Shown in pieces: positions 52,362 to 60,061 of a stretch of 64,000 bases of DNA (position 1 is the first letter of the stretch; each line of letters begins with the position of its first letter). Both the position numbers and the translations under genes were made by a program. The stretch covers positions 124,001 through 188,000 of the IMG/VR virus record IMGVR_UViG_3300035684_000001. The stretch is one strand, 5' to 3'. This stretch comes from a virus. Below the pieces are notes generated by a model. That model did not search any database, was not told the origin of the DNA, and saw nothing but the letters and a program-made list of their open reading frames with translations.

Positions 52362-52667
52362 CAATGAATTCATCCCACCCAGTCAAGCTAAACTTTCTGA
52401 AACTCTTGAAACAGTTCAAAGATTACAGACACAAATAAAACATGAAATCAGATTAGAAAGTATCTCAATGGAATGTGATGGATTTACTGTCTTCTGGACA
52501 AGGAAAATGATGGAAATCTGGTAAAATACTACGTCAACCCACGTGTAGAAATACCGGGCAATTTCATGATTAATCGGTACAATCCAGATGCGTTCGATCT
52601 CCCTTGCTTTTTATTGTGGTTACAGACGATCGATTCTAATGATTGGGTAGAGATCGATAGCTATTAA
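52362..52667 (+). pseudogene. Frameshifted gene fragment
   Basis: One frame reads NEFIPPSQAKLSETLETVQR and ...RLESISMECDGFTVFWT, another, entered near 52490, reads LLDKENDGNLVKYYVNPRVE...DSNDWVEIDSY and ends at 52667. Together they make a plausible ~95-residue protein with no convincing start. Decayed gene of unknown family. Confidence 0.45.
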
Positions 52668-52681
52668 TATTGAATCAATCC

Positions 52682-52717
52682 CAAAAGCCTTTCAGCTTTT
52701 AGCTGAGGGGCTTTTGT
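52682..52717. terminator. Hairpin terminator
   Basis: CAAAAGCC...CAGCT-ttt-AGCTG...GGGCTTTTG after the decayed block. Confidence 0.7.
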
Positions 52718-52778
52718 TTGCGTATCACCACAACTTGTGATACCATCAAAACAAAATGGATTTCTACCCATATATCTA

Positions 52779-53264
52779 ATGACATACATTTACCCTGCCG
52801 CATATACCGCCGAACAGTTAGAAAAAATTTCTAACATAGTCCTCCTAACGGACGTGGCTGCTGAAGACAAAGGCATTGAAGATTTATCGCCTTTCACCGA
52901 GCTCACGCGAATAGATCGTCTGTGGTTGAAAGGTAATAAAATTAGCGATCTCAGCCCGCTGACATCGCTAACCAAAATGGTACATTTAGATCTGAGAAAA
53001 AATAAAATAGTCAATCTCGCTCCACTGGCAGCGTTGACGAGATTGACTTGGCTTTACCTTGACGACAATCAAATTGTCGATCTTACACCGTTAGGTTCGT
53101 TAACCAACCTAACACGGCTAGATCTTATAAATAATAAAATTACGAGCCTCAAGCCATTAAGCTCGCTGCCCAACTTAGCCGAGCTTTTCATCACAGGAAA
53201 TGACATTAGCCCGGAGGAAAAAAGCTCGTTTCAGAAAGCGCTGCCAAATTGCATCATGCAGTAA
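52779..53264 (+). CDS. Leucine-rich-repeat protein 4 (161 aa)
   Basis: ATG at 52779 (MTYIYPAAYTAEQLEKISNI). Five repeats of the LTKMVHLDLRKNKIVNLAPL type, terminal cap EKSSFQKALPNCI. Same overall plan as the three LRR proteins at 34-39 kb, 14 kb away. Cytoplasmic; partner unknown. Confidence 0.85.
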   Translation: MTYIYPAAYTAEQLEKISNIVLLTDVAAEDKGIEDLSPFTELTRIDRLWLKGNKISDLSPLTSLTKMVHLDLRKNKIVNLAPLAALTRLTWLYLDDNQIVDLTPLGSLTNLTRLDLINNKITSLKPLSSLPNLAELFITGNDISPEEKSSFQKALPNCIMQ

Positions 53265-53289
53265 GCCTTTGTACCCACAATATTTCACG

Positions 53290-53321
53290 AAAAAGCCCAG
53301 CAAACAATTGCTGGGCTTTTG
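53290..53321. terminator. Hairpin terminator
   Basis: AAAAAGCCCAGCAA...TTGCTGGGCTTTTG, between convergent LRR 4 and 53361-53696. Confidence 0.85.
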
Positions 53322-53360
53322 TTGTGGGCGATCGCCCGAATCAGCTATTTCTGCTATGGA

Positions 53361-53696
53361 TTACTGCGGCAATTCAGTCGAGCAGTTAGCCTGTACTGTA
53401 CCCGCCAGAACAAATCTGTCTGCCTCGCCTTCCCGATCGCGCGAAATTTCCCCAACAATCTCAGCGCGATACCGACCGAAAAAATTCAGACAAACGCCGT
53501 CCGCAAAATCCCAGCGCCCTTGGCGACCTACTTGCCAGCACCTAACAGCTCCACCGGGCAAAGGTTTTTGCCAGCAATTAGTGAATCGGTGGCGATCGGG
53601 ATGAGAGTATCGTCCGTTTAATTTCACTTCCTCTTCTAAGGAAGACTTTTTTGCTGGTTCAAAAACTCTAACCTCGACTAATTTGCGATTTTTCAT
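53361..53696 (-). CDS. Hypothetical protein (111 aa)
   Basis: ATG at 53696 (MKNRKLVEVRVFEPAKKSS) with aaggtg upstream. Basic, beta-rich, with WQKPLPGGAVRCWQVGRQGR. Unknown family. It shares strand with the following small early genes. Confidence 0.45.
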   Translation of the reverse strand: MKNRKLVEVRVFEPAKKSSLEEEVKLNGRYSHPDRHRFTNCWQKPLPGGAVRCWQVGRQGRWDFADGVCLNFFGRYRAEIVGEISRDREGEADRFVLAGTVQANCSTELPQ

Positions 53697-53703
53697 GTGT
53701 TTG

Positions 53704-54189
53704 TCACCTTGTCTTGCCGCTCCGCTGAAACTCCCGGACAACAAAACCCAAAAATTTAGGGTTTTGATCACAAAGTTTTACAAACCGATCGGGTACAGAG
53801 GTAAAACCTAGTTGCACCAGCCATTCAGTCAAGAAAAAGACAGCATATCCGAGCCAAAACAATTTAGGGGCTACGTCACCGTTTTCGACAAACCCTTCTG
53901 TGTACATGAAAGAAGTGCCGCTACTATCAACGTATTTCACTATGTGGATAGTTCCACGAACACCATCACAGTTGAACGCTAACGATTCTCTGCCTACCTC
54001 TTGCATTGTACCGATCGGGCGATCATGTTTAAATGCGTCGTACATTTCAACTCTTAATGCCTTCATACGCTCTAATTTTTTAGTCAATCGTTCTGTTTCC
54101 GCCTTTATACTTTCCTTTTCTATCTTCAGACATTCTTTTTTTACACGTAGCTGTAAGTTTTCAATCAAAAGTTCAACGAAGTTAGTCAT
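53704..54189 (-). CDS. Coiled-coil hypothetical protein (161 aa)
   Basis: ATG at 54189. N-terminal charged coiled coil (IKAETERLTKKLERMKALRV), then a compact C-terminal half with LFWLGYAVFFLTEWLVQLGF, hydrophobic enough for membrane contact. The leader includes the element at 54227-54251. Unknown function. Confidence 0.5.
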   Translation of the reverse strand: MTNFVELLIENLQLRVKKECLKIEKESIKAETERLTKKLERMKALRVEMYDAFKHDRPIGTMQEVGRESLAFNCDGVRGTIHIVKYVDSSGTSFMYTEGFVENGDVAPKLFWLGYAVFFLTEWLVQLGFTSVPDRFVKLCDQNPKFLGFVVREFQRSGKTR

Positions 54190-54226
54190 ATTGTCTCTCT
54201 ATTTTTTGCATTTTTAGATAACTAAA

Positions 54227-54251
54227 TCTCGCGTGTACGATGCGCGACCCC
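54227..54251. repeat. Early-gene upstream repeat, copy 1
   Basis: tctcgcgtgtacgatgcgcg followed by acccc, about 40 bases before ATG 54189 (minus strand). Matches copy 2 at 54959-54983 in about 20 of 25 positions. Related to the -10 region at 55362. Confidence 0.6.
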
Positions 54252-54261
54252 GAGCTCGCCT

Positions 54262-54936
54262 CTAAACTACTAACTCTTCATCTTTTGAATCTAAGTCAAT
54301 CCCATTGCATTCTAATTGTCGATATAAATCAAAATTTTCCCATTGTCCTGTGAGTTTACCACCAAGTCTAAGCGGATCTATACTCCAGCCTGCACCAACT
54401 GTCCAAAACAATCCAGCTTTTTTGCCATGCCAGTCTAATTGCCAACTTTTTAAATCATCGAAATTAGAAATTAACTTGTCAAACTTAATCCCGATCGCCA
54501 CAAGTTCTTTTTGAATAAGCAAAAATTGTCGGTACTGTTTGACGCGCTCTCCGAAAATTGCAGCAACATTTTCAATTGCATCAAAATCCAGATTAAGTTT
54601 CTTATTGATTTTAACGTAATCGCTAGGTGCTGCAAACGCTTCTACAGAATTGGGTTCGTGTAATACCATCTCTCCAATTCTAGCATCCCACTTTGATCGC
54701 CATTCCGCCGCTTCAAACTTTGCGTCAATTTCACTTTTGAAAATTGCAACTTGATCTGGACTAAGTTTGTTTAGCATTTCAATCGTCCGCCCAACCTGCC
54801 AGAGAACAGATTTGTGCATTGTTTCAGTAGCTTTCAGCAAATCGTGACGCTCTTGTAATTGATCGAGTTGGTTCTGAAGCGTAGCAATTTTAGATTCAGA
54901 TTGAGCAATCAAGTCAGTCATTTTTGAGTCAGTCAT
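54262..54936 (-). CDS. Coiled-coil hypothetical protein (224 aa)
   Basis: ATG at 54936, leader taaaaaacaATG. Helical N terminus with heptads (SKIATLQNQLDQLQERHDLL), then a tryptophan-rich C terminus (WQLDWHGKKAGLFWTVGAGW). Structural homology unclear. Transcribed from the repeat element at 54959. Confidence 0.5.
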   Translation of the reverse strand: MTDSKMTDLIAQSESKIATLQNQLDQLQERHDLLKATETMHKSVLWQVGRTIEMLNKLSPDQVAIFKSEIDAKFEAAEWRSKWDARIGEMVLHEPNSVEAFAAPSDYVKINKKLNLDFDAIENVAAIFGERVKQYRQFLLIQKELVAIGIKFDKLISNFDDLKSWQLDWHGKKAGLFWTVGAGWSIDPLRLGGKLTGQWENFDLYRQLECNGIDLDSKDEELVV

Positions 54937-54958
54937 TGTTTTTTAGTTGTGTGTGTTT

Positions 54959-54983
54959 ACTCGCGTGTAGGATGCGCGCCCCC
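54959..54983. repeat. Early-gene upstream repeat, copy 2
   Basis: actcgcgtgtaggatgcgcg followed by ccccc, 23 bases before ATG 54936 (minus strand). Shares the core with copy 1 and contains the region expected for -10. Confidence 0.6.
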
Positions 54984-54993
54984 AATATCGATT

Positions 54994-55326
54994 CTAGAAA
55001 AGAACAGGGTCTGTATCAGGAACCTCTTCACCTGTCACAACTTTGTTGGACAGCGCTTCACTGGAAAGTGGTGCTTCGTTAAACAGAAGATCGATTGGAA
55101 TACCTGGGAACTTAGCGTAAAGCTTTTTCCGGTCTTCGTCGTCAAAGATTGATAGATGCGGACGTTCAATACCGTACTCTTCTCCAACGCCGATACTTGT
55201 ACCTAAATAGACTAAGGTGCGAAACCTTTTGTCGTATATACTCTGTTCATTCCAACAAATATCAGAAACGAGATTCATGTCGATCGTCCTGCCTAGCGAT
55301 GGAAGATGTAACCAATCTTTGCTCAT
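54994..55326 (-). CDS. Hypothetical protein (110 aa)
   Basis: ATG at 55326 overlaps the upstream stop (ATGA). WLHLPSLGRTIDMNLVSDIC resembles phage-type small proteins with a beta-hairpin; FDDEDRKKLYAKFPGIPIDL follows. Acidic. Promoter TTGACA-17-GATACT lies inside the upstream gene. Confidence 0.5.
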   Translation of the reverse strand: MSKDWLHLPSLGRTIDMNLVSDICWNEQSIYDKRFRTLVYLGTSIGVGEEYGIERPHLSIFDDEDRKKLYAKFPGIPIDLLFNEAPLSSEALSNKVVTGEEVPDTDPVLF

Positions 55327-55586
55327 AGAATTTGCTTTTTGCTTTGTGTTTCTCTACTCGTAGTATCTACCATGCAAGATACACTGTCAAGGTGATTTTG
55401 AAAGATTTTCCTTAAATAGTCCGCTTTGCTTACCCCGTCTGGGATTGAGGCTTCTAGCGCGGTTGACAAATCCGTATCCAACCAAACTTCCCATTTGACC
55501 CGCCTGCACCTGTAGGCAACGATCGCCGTTTGCTGCGCTTGTTTTCCTTTTTCCGTCCGCTTGTACCGCTTTTGCTTAGTTTCCAC
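55323..55586 (-). CDS. Ribbon-helix-helix-like small protein (87 aa)
   Basis: GTG at 55586 with aaggtaatagc upstream. Basic N-terminal KRYKRTEKGKQAQQTAIVAY and WEVWLDTDLSTALEASIPDG then SKADYLRKIFQNHL, the strand-helix-helix plan of RHH regulators. Possibly an early regulator of the divergent promoter at 55596. Confidence 0.55.
   Translation of the reverse strand: METKQKRYKRTEKGKQAQQTAIVAYRCRRVKWEVWLDTDLSTALEASIPDGVSKADYLRKIFQNHLDSVSCMVDTTSRETQSKKQIL
55362..55390 (-). promoter_or_regulatory. Internal promoter for 54994-55326
   Basis: Minus strand TTGACA (55390-55385), 17 bases, GATACT (55367-55362). Good match to a sigma-70 promoter; located within the upstream coding region. Confidence 0.65.
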
Positions 55587-55595
55587 GCTATTACC

Positions 55596-55624
55596 TTGAC
55601 ATTACATATTACATGATATACGCT
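55596..55624 (+). promoter_or_regulatory. Promoter for 55670-56008
   Basis: TTGACA (55596-55601), 17 bases, TACGCT (55619-55624). Confidence 0.5.
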
Positions 55625-55669
55625 AGCATAGTAATAGATGTCAGATTACCACAAAACAAAAACTTGAAT

Positions 55670-56008
55670 ATGGCAACTCTAACTACAAGCGATTATGTCA
55701 ACCACTGGCTCAAAGATGCTCAGGAAATGCAAGGCGAGTACGACGATTGCAAAACAATCTCTCAGGCGATCGTCCGCTATACCCAAATACTTGAAACCGA
55801 AAGGGCGATCGGGCTTCGGATTGATCCAACCGATACCGACTATTTTTTGGAGTTTATTCAGCAGGCTAAGCACTTATCAAAACTTTGGAAAGAAAGTAGT
55901 CAAGATAACAATAAATTTTTGGAGCTAGTGCGATCGCAGTCTCTGGGTTTTTGTGAAGAATTAGCGGAGATTCTTGTCTCTGGCAATTTCAATGAACTCT
56001 GTTTCTAA
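55670..56008 (+). CDS. Hypothetical protein (112 aa)
   Basis: ATG at 55670 (MATLTTSDYVNHWLKDAQEM). Acidic and helical throughout; no motif recognised. Own promoter (55596) and a strong terminator at 56051. Moron-like unit. Confidence 0.55.
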   Translation: MATLTTSDYVNHWLKDAQEMQGEYDDCKTISQAIVRYTQILETERAIGLRIDPTDTDYFLEFIQQAKHLSKLWKESSQDNNKFLELVRSQSLGFCEELAEILVSGNFNELCF

Positions 56009-56050
56009 TTAGTAGAGTTCACGATAACTTCGCAATCGCCCAAAAACTTA

Positions 56051-56092
56051 AACCTGCCCCGTGCTTTAAAAAAAAGCACGGGGCAGGTTTTT
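56051..56092. terminator. Strong bidirectional terminator
   Basis: AACCTGCCCCGTGCTT pairs with AAGCACGGGGCAGGTT, then T's. Confidence 0.9.
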
Positions 56093-56101
56093 GACGATCG
56101 C

Positions 56102-56307
56102 TCACTTTTCAAAACAGGTATATTTTTTCCACGTATAACAAGCACGATCGTCGTCGTTATCCGAATTCCAATACTCCCACCCTTTCGGAATACTTTTGAT
56201 TCCGAATTTCGACCATCCCCTTGGGCGATTGCAGCGGTGAAAACTGCCGTCTGCATTCTCGACTGCATAGTCATCGCCAATTCACCGCTTGTGTCGTTGA
56301 CACTCAC
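56102..56307 (-). pseudogene. Frameshifted small gene
   Basis: One frame begins SVNDTSGELA, then a sister frame reads DYAVENADGSFHRCNRPRGW and WEYWNSDNDDDRACYTW to a stop at 56104-56102. The second frame looks like a real protein end but has no start of its own. A frameshift near 56275 would join them. Not recognised. Confidence 0.4.
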
Positions 56308-56354
56308 TCGGCCTAAAGTATATTATAAAAAATAACTTTACAAATCAAAACCAA

Positions 56355-57017
56355 ATGAAAATCGTAAAATTGCTCAACGACAGCGGCGTGTTAATCAGCA
56401 AAAAACTAGCTGACACAATAGCAGCTTTTAAGTTCCATAACTGCGGAAGTATTGACGAGTTAGCAAGCGATTTTGTTAAAAAGTTGGTAAAATTCACCAA
56501 AGAAGCGTTGCAAGACTCCGAGAATTTCTACCAGGACGACGATTACCCCCGTAAAATTTACAACCTTATTTCCGAAGATGCTGCTTCCCGTGAACTGCAA
56601 GACGCGATCGACAAAATAGAAGATGATTTGCATGAATGGAAAGTCGGAGACGAGCTTGACAATTTGATTGTCGAAATTATTGCCTGCACGGTTGAATCTA
56701 CGACACACAGCAGTGATTTAAAACAACCACATCTATGTCAGTCATTACCTAATACTGAGGAAAACAGCGTCCTCTTAACAGTAGAGGGTTCTCAAGAGTA
56801 TATTGAACAACTTGTATCTTCCATCAAATCAGAAGATTTAAAAAAATTAAGCGATTTTCCCATCCTAGATGTTCAAATCTTGAGTAAAAATTCAGAGAAA
56901 AGTGAAGATGAAATAAAAAAGCCCCCAACACTAGAACAGCTAATGGAGGGAGTTACGGCAGAAAATATGCACTCAGAAACAGATTGGGGTTCTCCCGTTG
57001 GCAAAGAGATATGGTAA
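56355..57017 (+). CDS. Protein ending in a MazE-type toxin-binding tail (220 aa)
   Basis: ATG at 56355, leader aatcaaaaccaaATG. Residues 1-185 are helical and unlike MazE (no N-terminal AbrB swapped hairpin). The last ~30 residues, LEQLMEGVTAENMHSETDWG then SPVGKEIW, match the C-terminal MazF-neutralising tail of MazE antitoxins (typical form LEELLAGVTPENIH.E.DWG.PVGKEVW). No MazF-like toxin follows. The natural reading is a phage protein that carries a MazE decoy peptide to block host MazF; this is inference from sequence. Confidence 0.75.
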   Translation: MKIVKLLNDSGVLISKKLADTIAAFKFHNCGSIDELASDFVKKLVKFTKEALQDSENFYQDDDYPRKIYNLISEDAASRELQDAIDKIEDDLHEWKVGDELDNLIVEIIACTVESTTHSSDLKQPHLCQSLPNTEENSVLLTVEGSQEYIEQLVSSIKSEDLKKLSDFPILDVQILSKNSEKSEDEIKKPPTLEQLMEGVTAENMHSETDWGSPVGKEIW

Positions 57018-57035
57018 TCAACAAATAATTCACAA

Positions 57036-57503
57036 CTTGACACTCCCCAGCCTAAAGGCGTGGGGATTTTTAATTCAGCGACTGACCTTAAAATTGACTA
57101 TCCTTACGGCATTACTTAAACCAAATACCCGTTCAATTGAACCAAGTATCGAGCCTAACTTAGACAATCCCAGCGGGTCTATCTCCAAAAGCGTACTAGA
57201 ATATTTATCTAGAGTTTGGGTATGCCCTACCCTACTGTACAGACGTTCTGCCAGAACGTCTCTAAATAGTTTGTTTTTGCTGGTTTAAGGCTTACTGAAT
57301 TCAGCCTCTAGCTGTTTAAAGAGTTTTCGCTGCTCTGCGTCCAACAATTTATGCCTAAAAGTGTGTCTCATGTCCTGTTTCACGATGGCACAGGAGTTTA
57401 ACCTTGACTACTCTAGTATACTAGAAATTTCCTGACTTTTAGGAAGGGATTTAAGAAATTAAAGCCGTCCTAGAAGGACAGGGTTTTAAACCCAGATTTT
57501 TGA
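57036..57503. mobile_element. IS200/IS605-type remnant without transposase
   Basis: The left end (cttgacactccccagcct, hairpin CCCCAGCC-taaa-GGCGTGGGG) and right end (gccgtcctagaaggacaggg, then gttttaaaccc) are of the IS200/IS605 type common in cyanobacteria. About 470 bases lie between, with no intact TnpA or TnpB frame. A non-autonomous or decayed copy. No target duplication is expected for this family. Confidence 0.65.
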
Positions 57504-57628
57504 TAAAGAAGACAAATGAAAACCTCGAAACTTTGACCTCGCCCACCCAATATCGCTTAAAGACCAAGAATGGTTCTAAACGCATACAATGCCCACAAGA
57601 GACAAAATTAGACATTTGTCTCCGCTAG

Positions 57629-57721
57629 ATGAAACAAAACCACACATTAAACGATGAAAAAGAATTAGCTCCGGGCAATCAGATTATTGACGATACAGGA
57701 CGGACGATCGCCCATCCATAA
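57629..57721 (+). CDS. Possible 30-residue peptide
   Basis: ATG 57629 gives MKQNHTLNDEKELAPGNQII and so on, stop at the A run of the following terminator. No Shine-Dalgarno. Kept because a terminator starts right at its stop; otherwise weak. Confidence 0.25.
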   Translation: MKQNHTLNDEKELAPGNQIIDDTGRTIAHP

Positions 57722-57753
57722 AAAACCCGCAGTCTCTCAATCTTGCGGGTTTC
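57719..57753. terminator. Hairpin terminator
   Basis: AAAAACCCGCA...TGCGGGTTTCT; moderate T run. Confidence 0.65.
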
Positions 57754-58090
57754 TGATTTCGGTTGGCTTTGTCGGTTGTCTGGTAATCAGCATTGTAACA
57801 CCGATCGCCCGCAACCCAAAACAAACCCGGGCGATCGGTTCAATCAGCGTTCAAATTGCTTGACACACTTATTTGTACCTAGTAATATATTTATCGGAAA
57901 AGCGCATAGTTCGCTTACCAAAATCAAAAAATCCAACAAAATTCGCCAAAACCCGCTATGAAAAAAGCAAACGACAAAACTCTTGAAACAATAATAACAA
58001 GTTCAAGAATAAATTAAAATCGGCAAATCCGGCGACGGCAACAATGTTTTACAGCGACGAATTAAAGTTATTTCAGTTCGTCGCTAAATT
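57754..58090 (+). ncRNA. Promoter and short transcript, possible small RNA
   Basis: A near-consensus promoter, TTGACA (57860-57865), 17 bases, TAATAT (57883-57888), stands in a region without a normal gene. The transcript would contain two tiny frames (19 and 16 codons, starting near 57958 and 58044) and a perfect 9-bp hairpin AGCGACGAA/TTCGTCGCT (near 58051-58083) followed by aaattttaa. A small regulatory RNA or a peptide leader is possible. 57754-57859 holds nothing else recognisable. Confidence 0.4.
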
Positions 58091-58609
58091 TTAAACAAAT
58101 AAATTTTGTGAAAGAAGTAATCGCTGTTTCTCTCTTTTTACGTGACACGGCACACAGACGCATTGAACGTCTAAATGGTTGACGCCAGCGTAACCTTTGT
58201 AGTGATCGTATTCATGCTTGCGATCGCCCCCAATATGCCCGCAATCAAAACAAGACAAAGTTTTGGCAGCGGGGATCTTTCTACAAGCTACAGCATAATT
58301 CACCTTGTTTCTGGCTTGCCGCTTGTCACCATCTCTTGACGGTTTAGAGCGACCCGGTTTCCGCTGTTCGACAGGTTTGTACCTAGCTTTGTCAAACGAT
58401 CGCCGACATTCCCTACAAATCTTATCTTTGTCGTCGTGCGCGCTTCTGTTTTGGTTGAAATTGTGAATGTTCTGCCACGATTGACAAACTGAACACCATT
58501 TCAGGTTTAGATTGATCTTTTCTAAATAGTCTTCAATCGGTATTCCAAGCCGTTTTGCAGCCGACTTTCTTGCAGCTAAATATCTGTCGCTTAATACTAC
58601 TTGAGGCAT
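58091..58609 (-). CDS. HNH-type zinc-finger nuclease-like protein (172 aa)
   Basis: ATG at 58609 (MPQVVLSDRYLAARKSAAKR). Two Cys4 elements: WCSVCQSW...CRECRR in the N half and CFDCGHIGG with VCVPCHVKRE near the end; between the latter lies HEYDHYKGYAGVNHLDVQC, an HNH-like D-H pattern. Similar proteins occur in phages and cyanobacteria. Nuclease activity likely but not certain. Confidence 0.65.
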   Translation of the reverse strand: MPQVVLSDRYLAARKSAAKRLGIPIEDYLEKINLNLKWCSVCQSWQNIHNFNQNRSAHDDKDKICRECRRSFDKARYKPVEQRKPGRSKPSRDGDKRQARNKVNYAVACRKIPAAKTLSCFDCGHIGGDRKHEYDHYKGYAGVNHLDVQCVCVPCHVKREKQRLLLSQNLFV

Positions 58610-58712
58610 ATTTTTTGAGTATATAAAAAATAACGTGCGGAACACCCGTCAATGAAACTTCTGACCGAGGCTAGCACAAATCTCCGGTTCTACTAGAATG
58701 ATCGGCGGGCGA

Positions 58713-59126
58713 TCAACCGTCCATCCAATCGTCGAGTTCGACACCATAGCGCTTCTTGAACTGTTTCCGCACCGCCGCCAGCCACTCATCATACTCTCGC
58801 TGCGCCGGCACATCCAACTTGTGCGCTTCTTCGTCCGTGAAAGGATTAAGCTCAATCCGAAAAATCAATTTCCGGAAACCCTTAGAAAAAATGAAAGCCT
58901 GGTTGATTTCAAGTTCTTTCGCTTCCGGATCGGAAAAAGTATTCCATACTGTCATCATCGCCCAGCGTTTTTCCCACTCCCGATTACCAACATCCGGAAC
59001 TTGTATCTGCTCGGTCTTTTTTAACACCTCCCGATCGCCCGTGGCGTCATCCGGCGGACGGTGTTTAAACTCTACTTCAAAAGTGCGCGTCGGAATGCGG
59101 AGCTGCCGAAATCCTTTTACTGGCAT
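58713..59126 (-). CDS. Hypothetical protein (137 aa)
   Basis: ATG at 59126 (MPVKGFRQLRIPTRTFEVEF). Composition and the C-terminal EYDEWLAAVRKQFKKRYGVE helix suggest a soluble phage protein, possibly a small tail or assembly component (VGNREWEKRWAMMTVWNT). Not recognised with certainty. Upstream sequence lacks a clear promoter. Confidence 0.5.
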   Translation of the reverse strand: MPVKGFRQLRIPTRTFEVEFKHRPPDDATGDREVLKKTEQIQVPDVGNREWEKRWAMMTVWNTFSDPEAKELEINQAFIFSKGFRKLIFRIELNPFTDEEAHKLDVPAQREYDEWLAAVRKQFKKRYGVELDDWMDG

Positions 59127-59215
59127 AAGGTTTAAATTTGCTTGTGTTCAGTGGGTAATGTTCAGCTAGGCAGAATTTGAGGCTGCGGGCGATCGTCCCT
59201 AACAGCAATTCGGCA

Positions 59216-60061
59216 TTACTTTTTTGTTCTTAATTTCGATCCAATCCCTTCTACGTTAGTCCAAATTTTCCCTATATTGATAAGATAAATAGTCTGACTA
59301 GAAACACCAAACTTCTCTCCAATCTCTTTGAACGTCATGTTTCCTTCGATTAATAAATCTCGAATCTCTTTAACTTGGTCTACGTTCAATTTAATGTTAT
59401 TATTAGACTGCCTAGAACCTCTTATTCTAGATCCAACTCCTTCTATATTAGTCGAACTTCCACTTTTATTGATAAGTCCAATAGTTTGAGGAGAAACATT
59501 AAAAATTTCACCAATTTGTTTCATCGTAAACTTCTCTTCAACCAAAAGATCTTTAATTTCCGCAACCTTAGTGTTGTCAAGCTTGATACTACCTGTTCTT
59601 TTTGTTTTTATTTTTAACCCTATTCCTTCCACCTGAGTCCAAGATTCTCCGTTATTAATACGTCGGATTGTTTGACAAGAAACCCCAAACATCTTGGCAA
59701 TTTGTTTGAATGTAAGTTTCCCTTCAACCAACAAGTCTCTAATCCGCTTGACCTCGACTTCACTAAGTTTAGAACCACTTGTCGCCGAATTCGTCGTTTG
59801 ATTTCGTCTATTTTTGCCTAGGTAAAGATGATCGGGATTGATGCAAAGTAGGTTGTCACACCTGTGACAGACAAATCGATTTCCAGGGAGGTCGTCTTTG
59901 TATATCTTGTAGACTACACGAGCGAGTATACAAAATTTTCCGTCGATCATAATCCTGGATCTACCAGCCGAGTCAGGTTTGTAGTCAGTTATCCAGCAAT
60001 CATCTTTTGAGATAATATGAGCTTCGATGCGTTCTTTGACGGTCAGTTTGGGAGTAGCCAT
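59216..60061 (-). CDS. HNH endonuclease with three helix-turn-helix repeats (281 aa)
   Basis: ATG at 60061 (MATPKLTVKERIEAHI). HNH_3-type block CWITDYKPDSAGRSRIMIDG... FVCHRCDNLLCINPDHLYLG, then three repeats of ~63 residues, each with a helix-turn-helix: LTFKQIAKMFGVSCQTIRRI, FTMKQIGEIFNVSPQTIGLI, MTFKEIGEKFGVSSQTIYLI, and each ending EGIG or EGVG. Freestanding homing endonucleases use such modules; three tandem copies would read an extended site. Confidence 0.8.
   Translation of the reverse strand: MATPKLTVKERIEAHIISKDDCWITDYKPDSAGRSRIMIDGKFCILARVVYKIYKDDLPGNRFVCHRCDNLLCINPDHLYLGKNRRNQTTNSATSGSKLSEVEVKRIRDLLVEGKLTFKQIAKMFGVSCQTIRRINNGESWTQVEGIGLKIKTKRTGSIKLDNTKVAEIKDLLVEEKFTMKQIGEIFNVSPQTIGLINKSGSSTNIEGVGSRIRGSRQSNNNIKLNVDQVKEIRDLLIEGNMTFKEIGEKFGVSSQTIYLINIGKIWTNVEGIGSKLRTKK

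Noticed and set aside
57743-57961. 72-codon frame after the 57.7 kb terminator
   Set aside because: Runs through a terminator tail and a strong promoter; product looks random.
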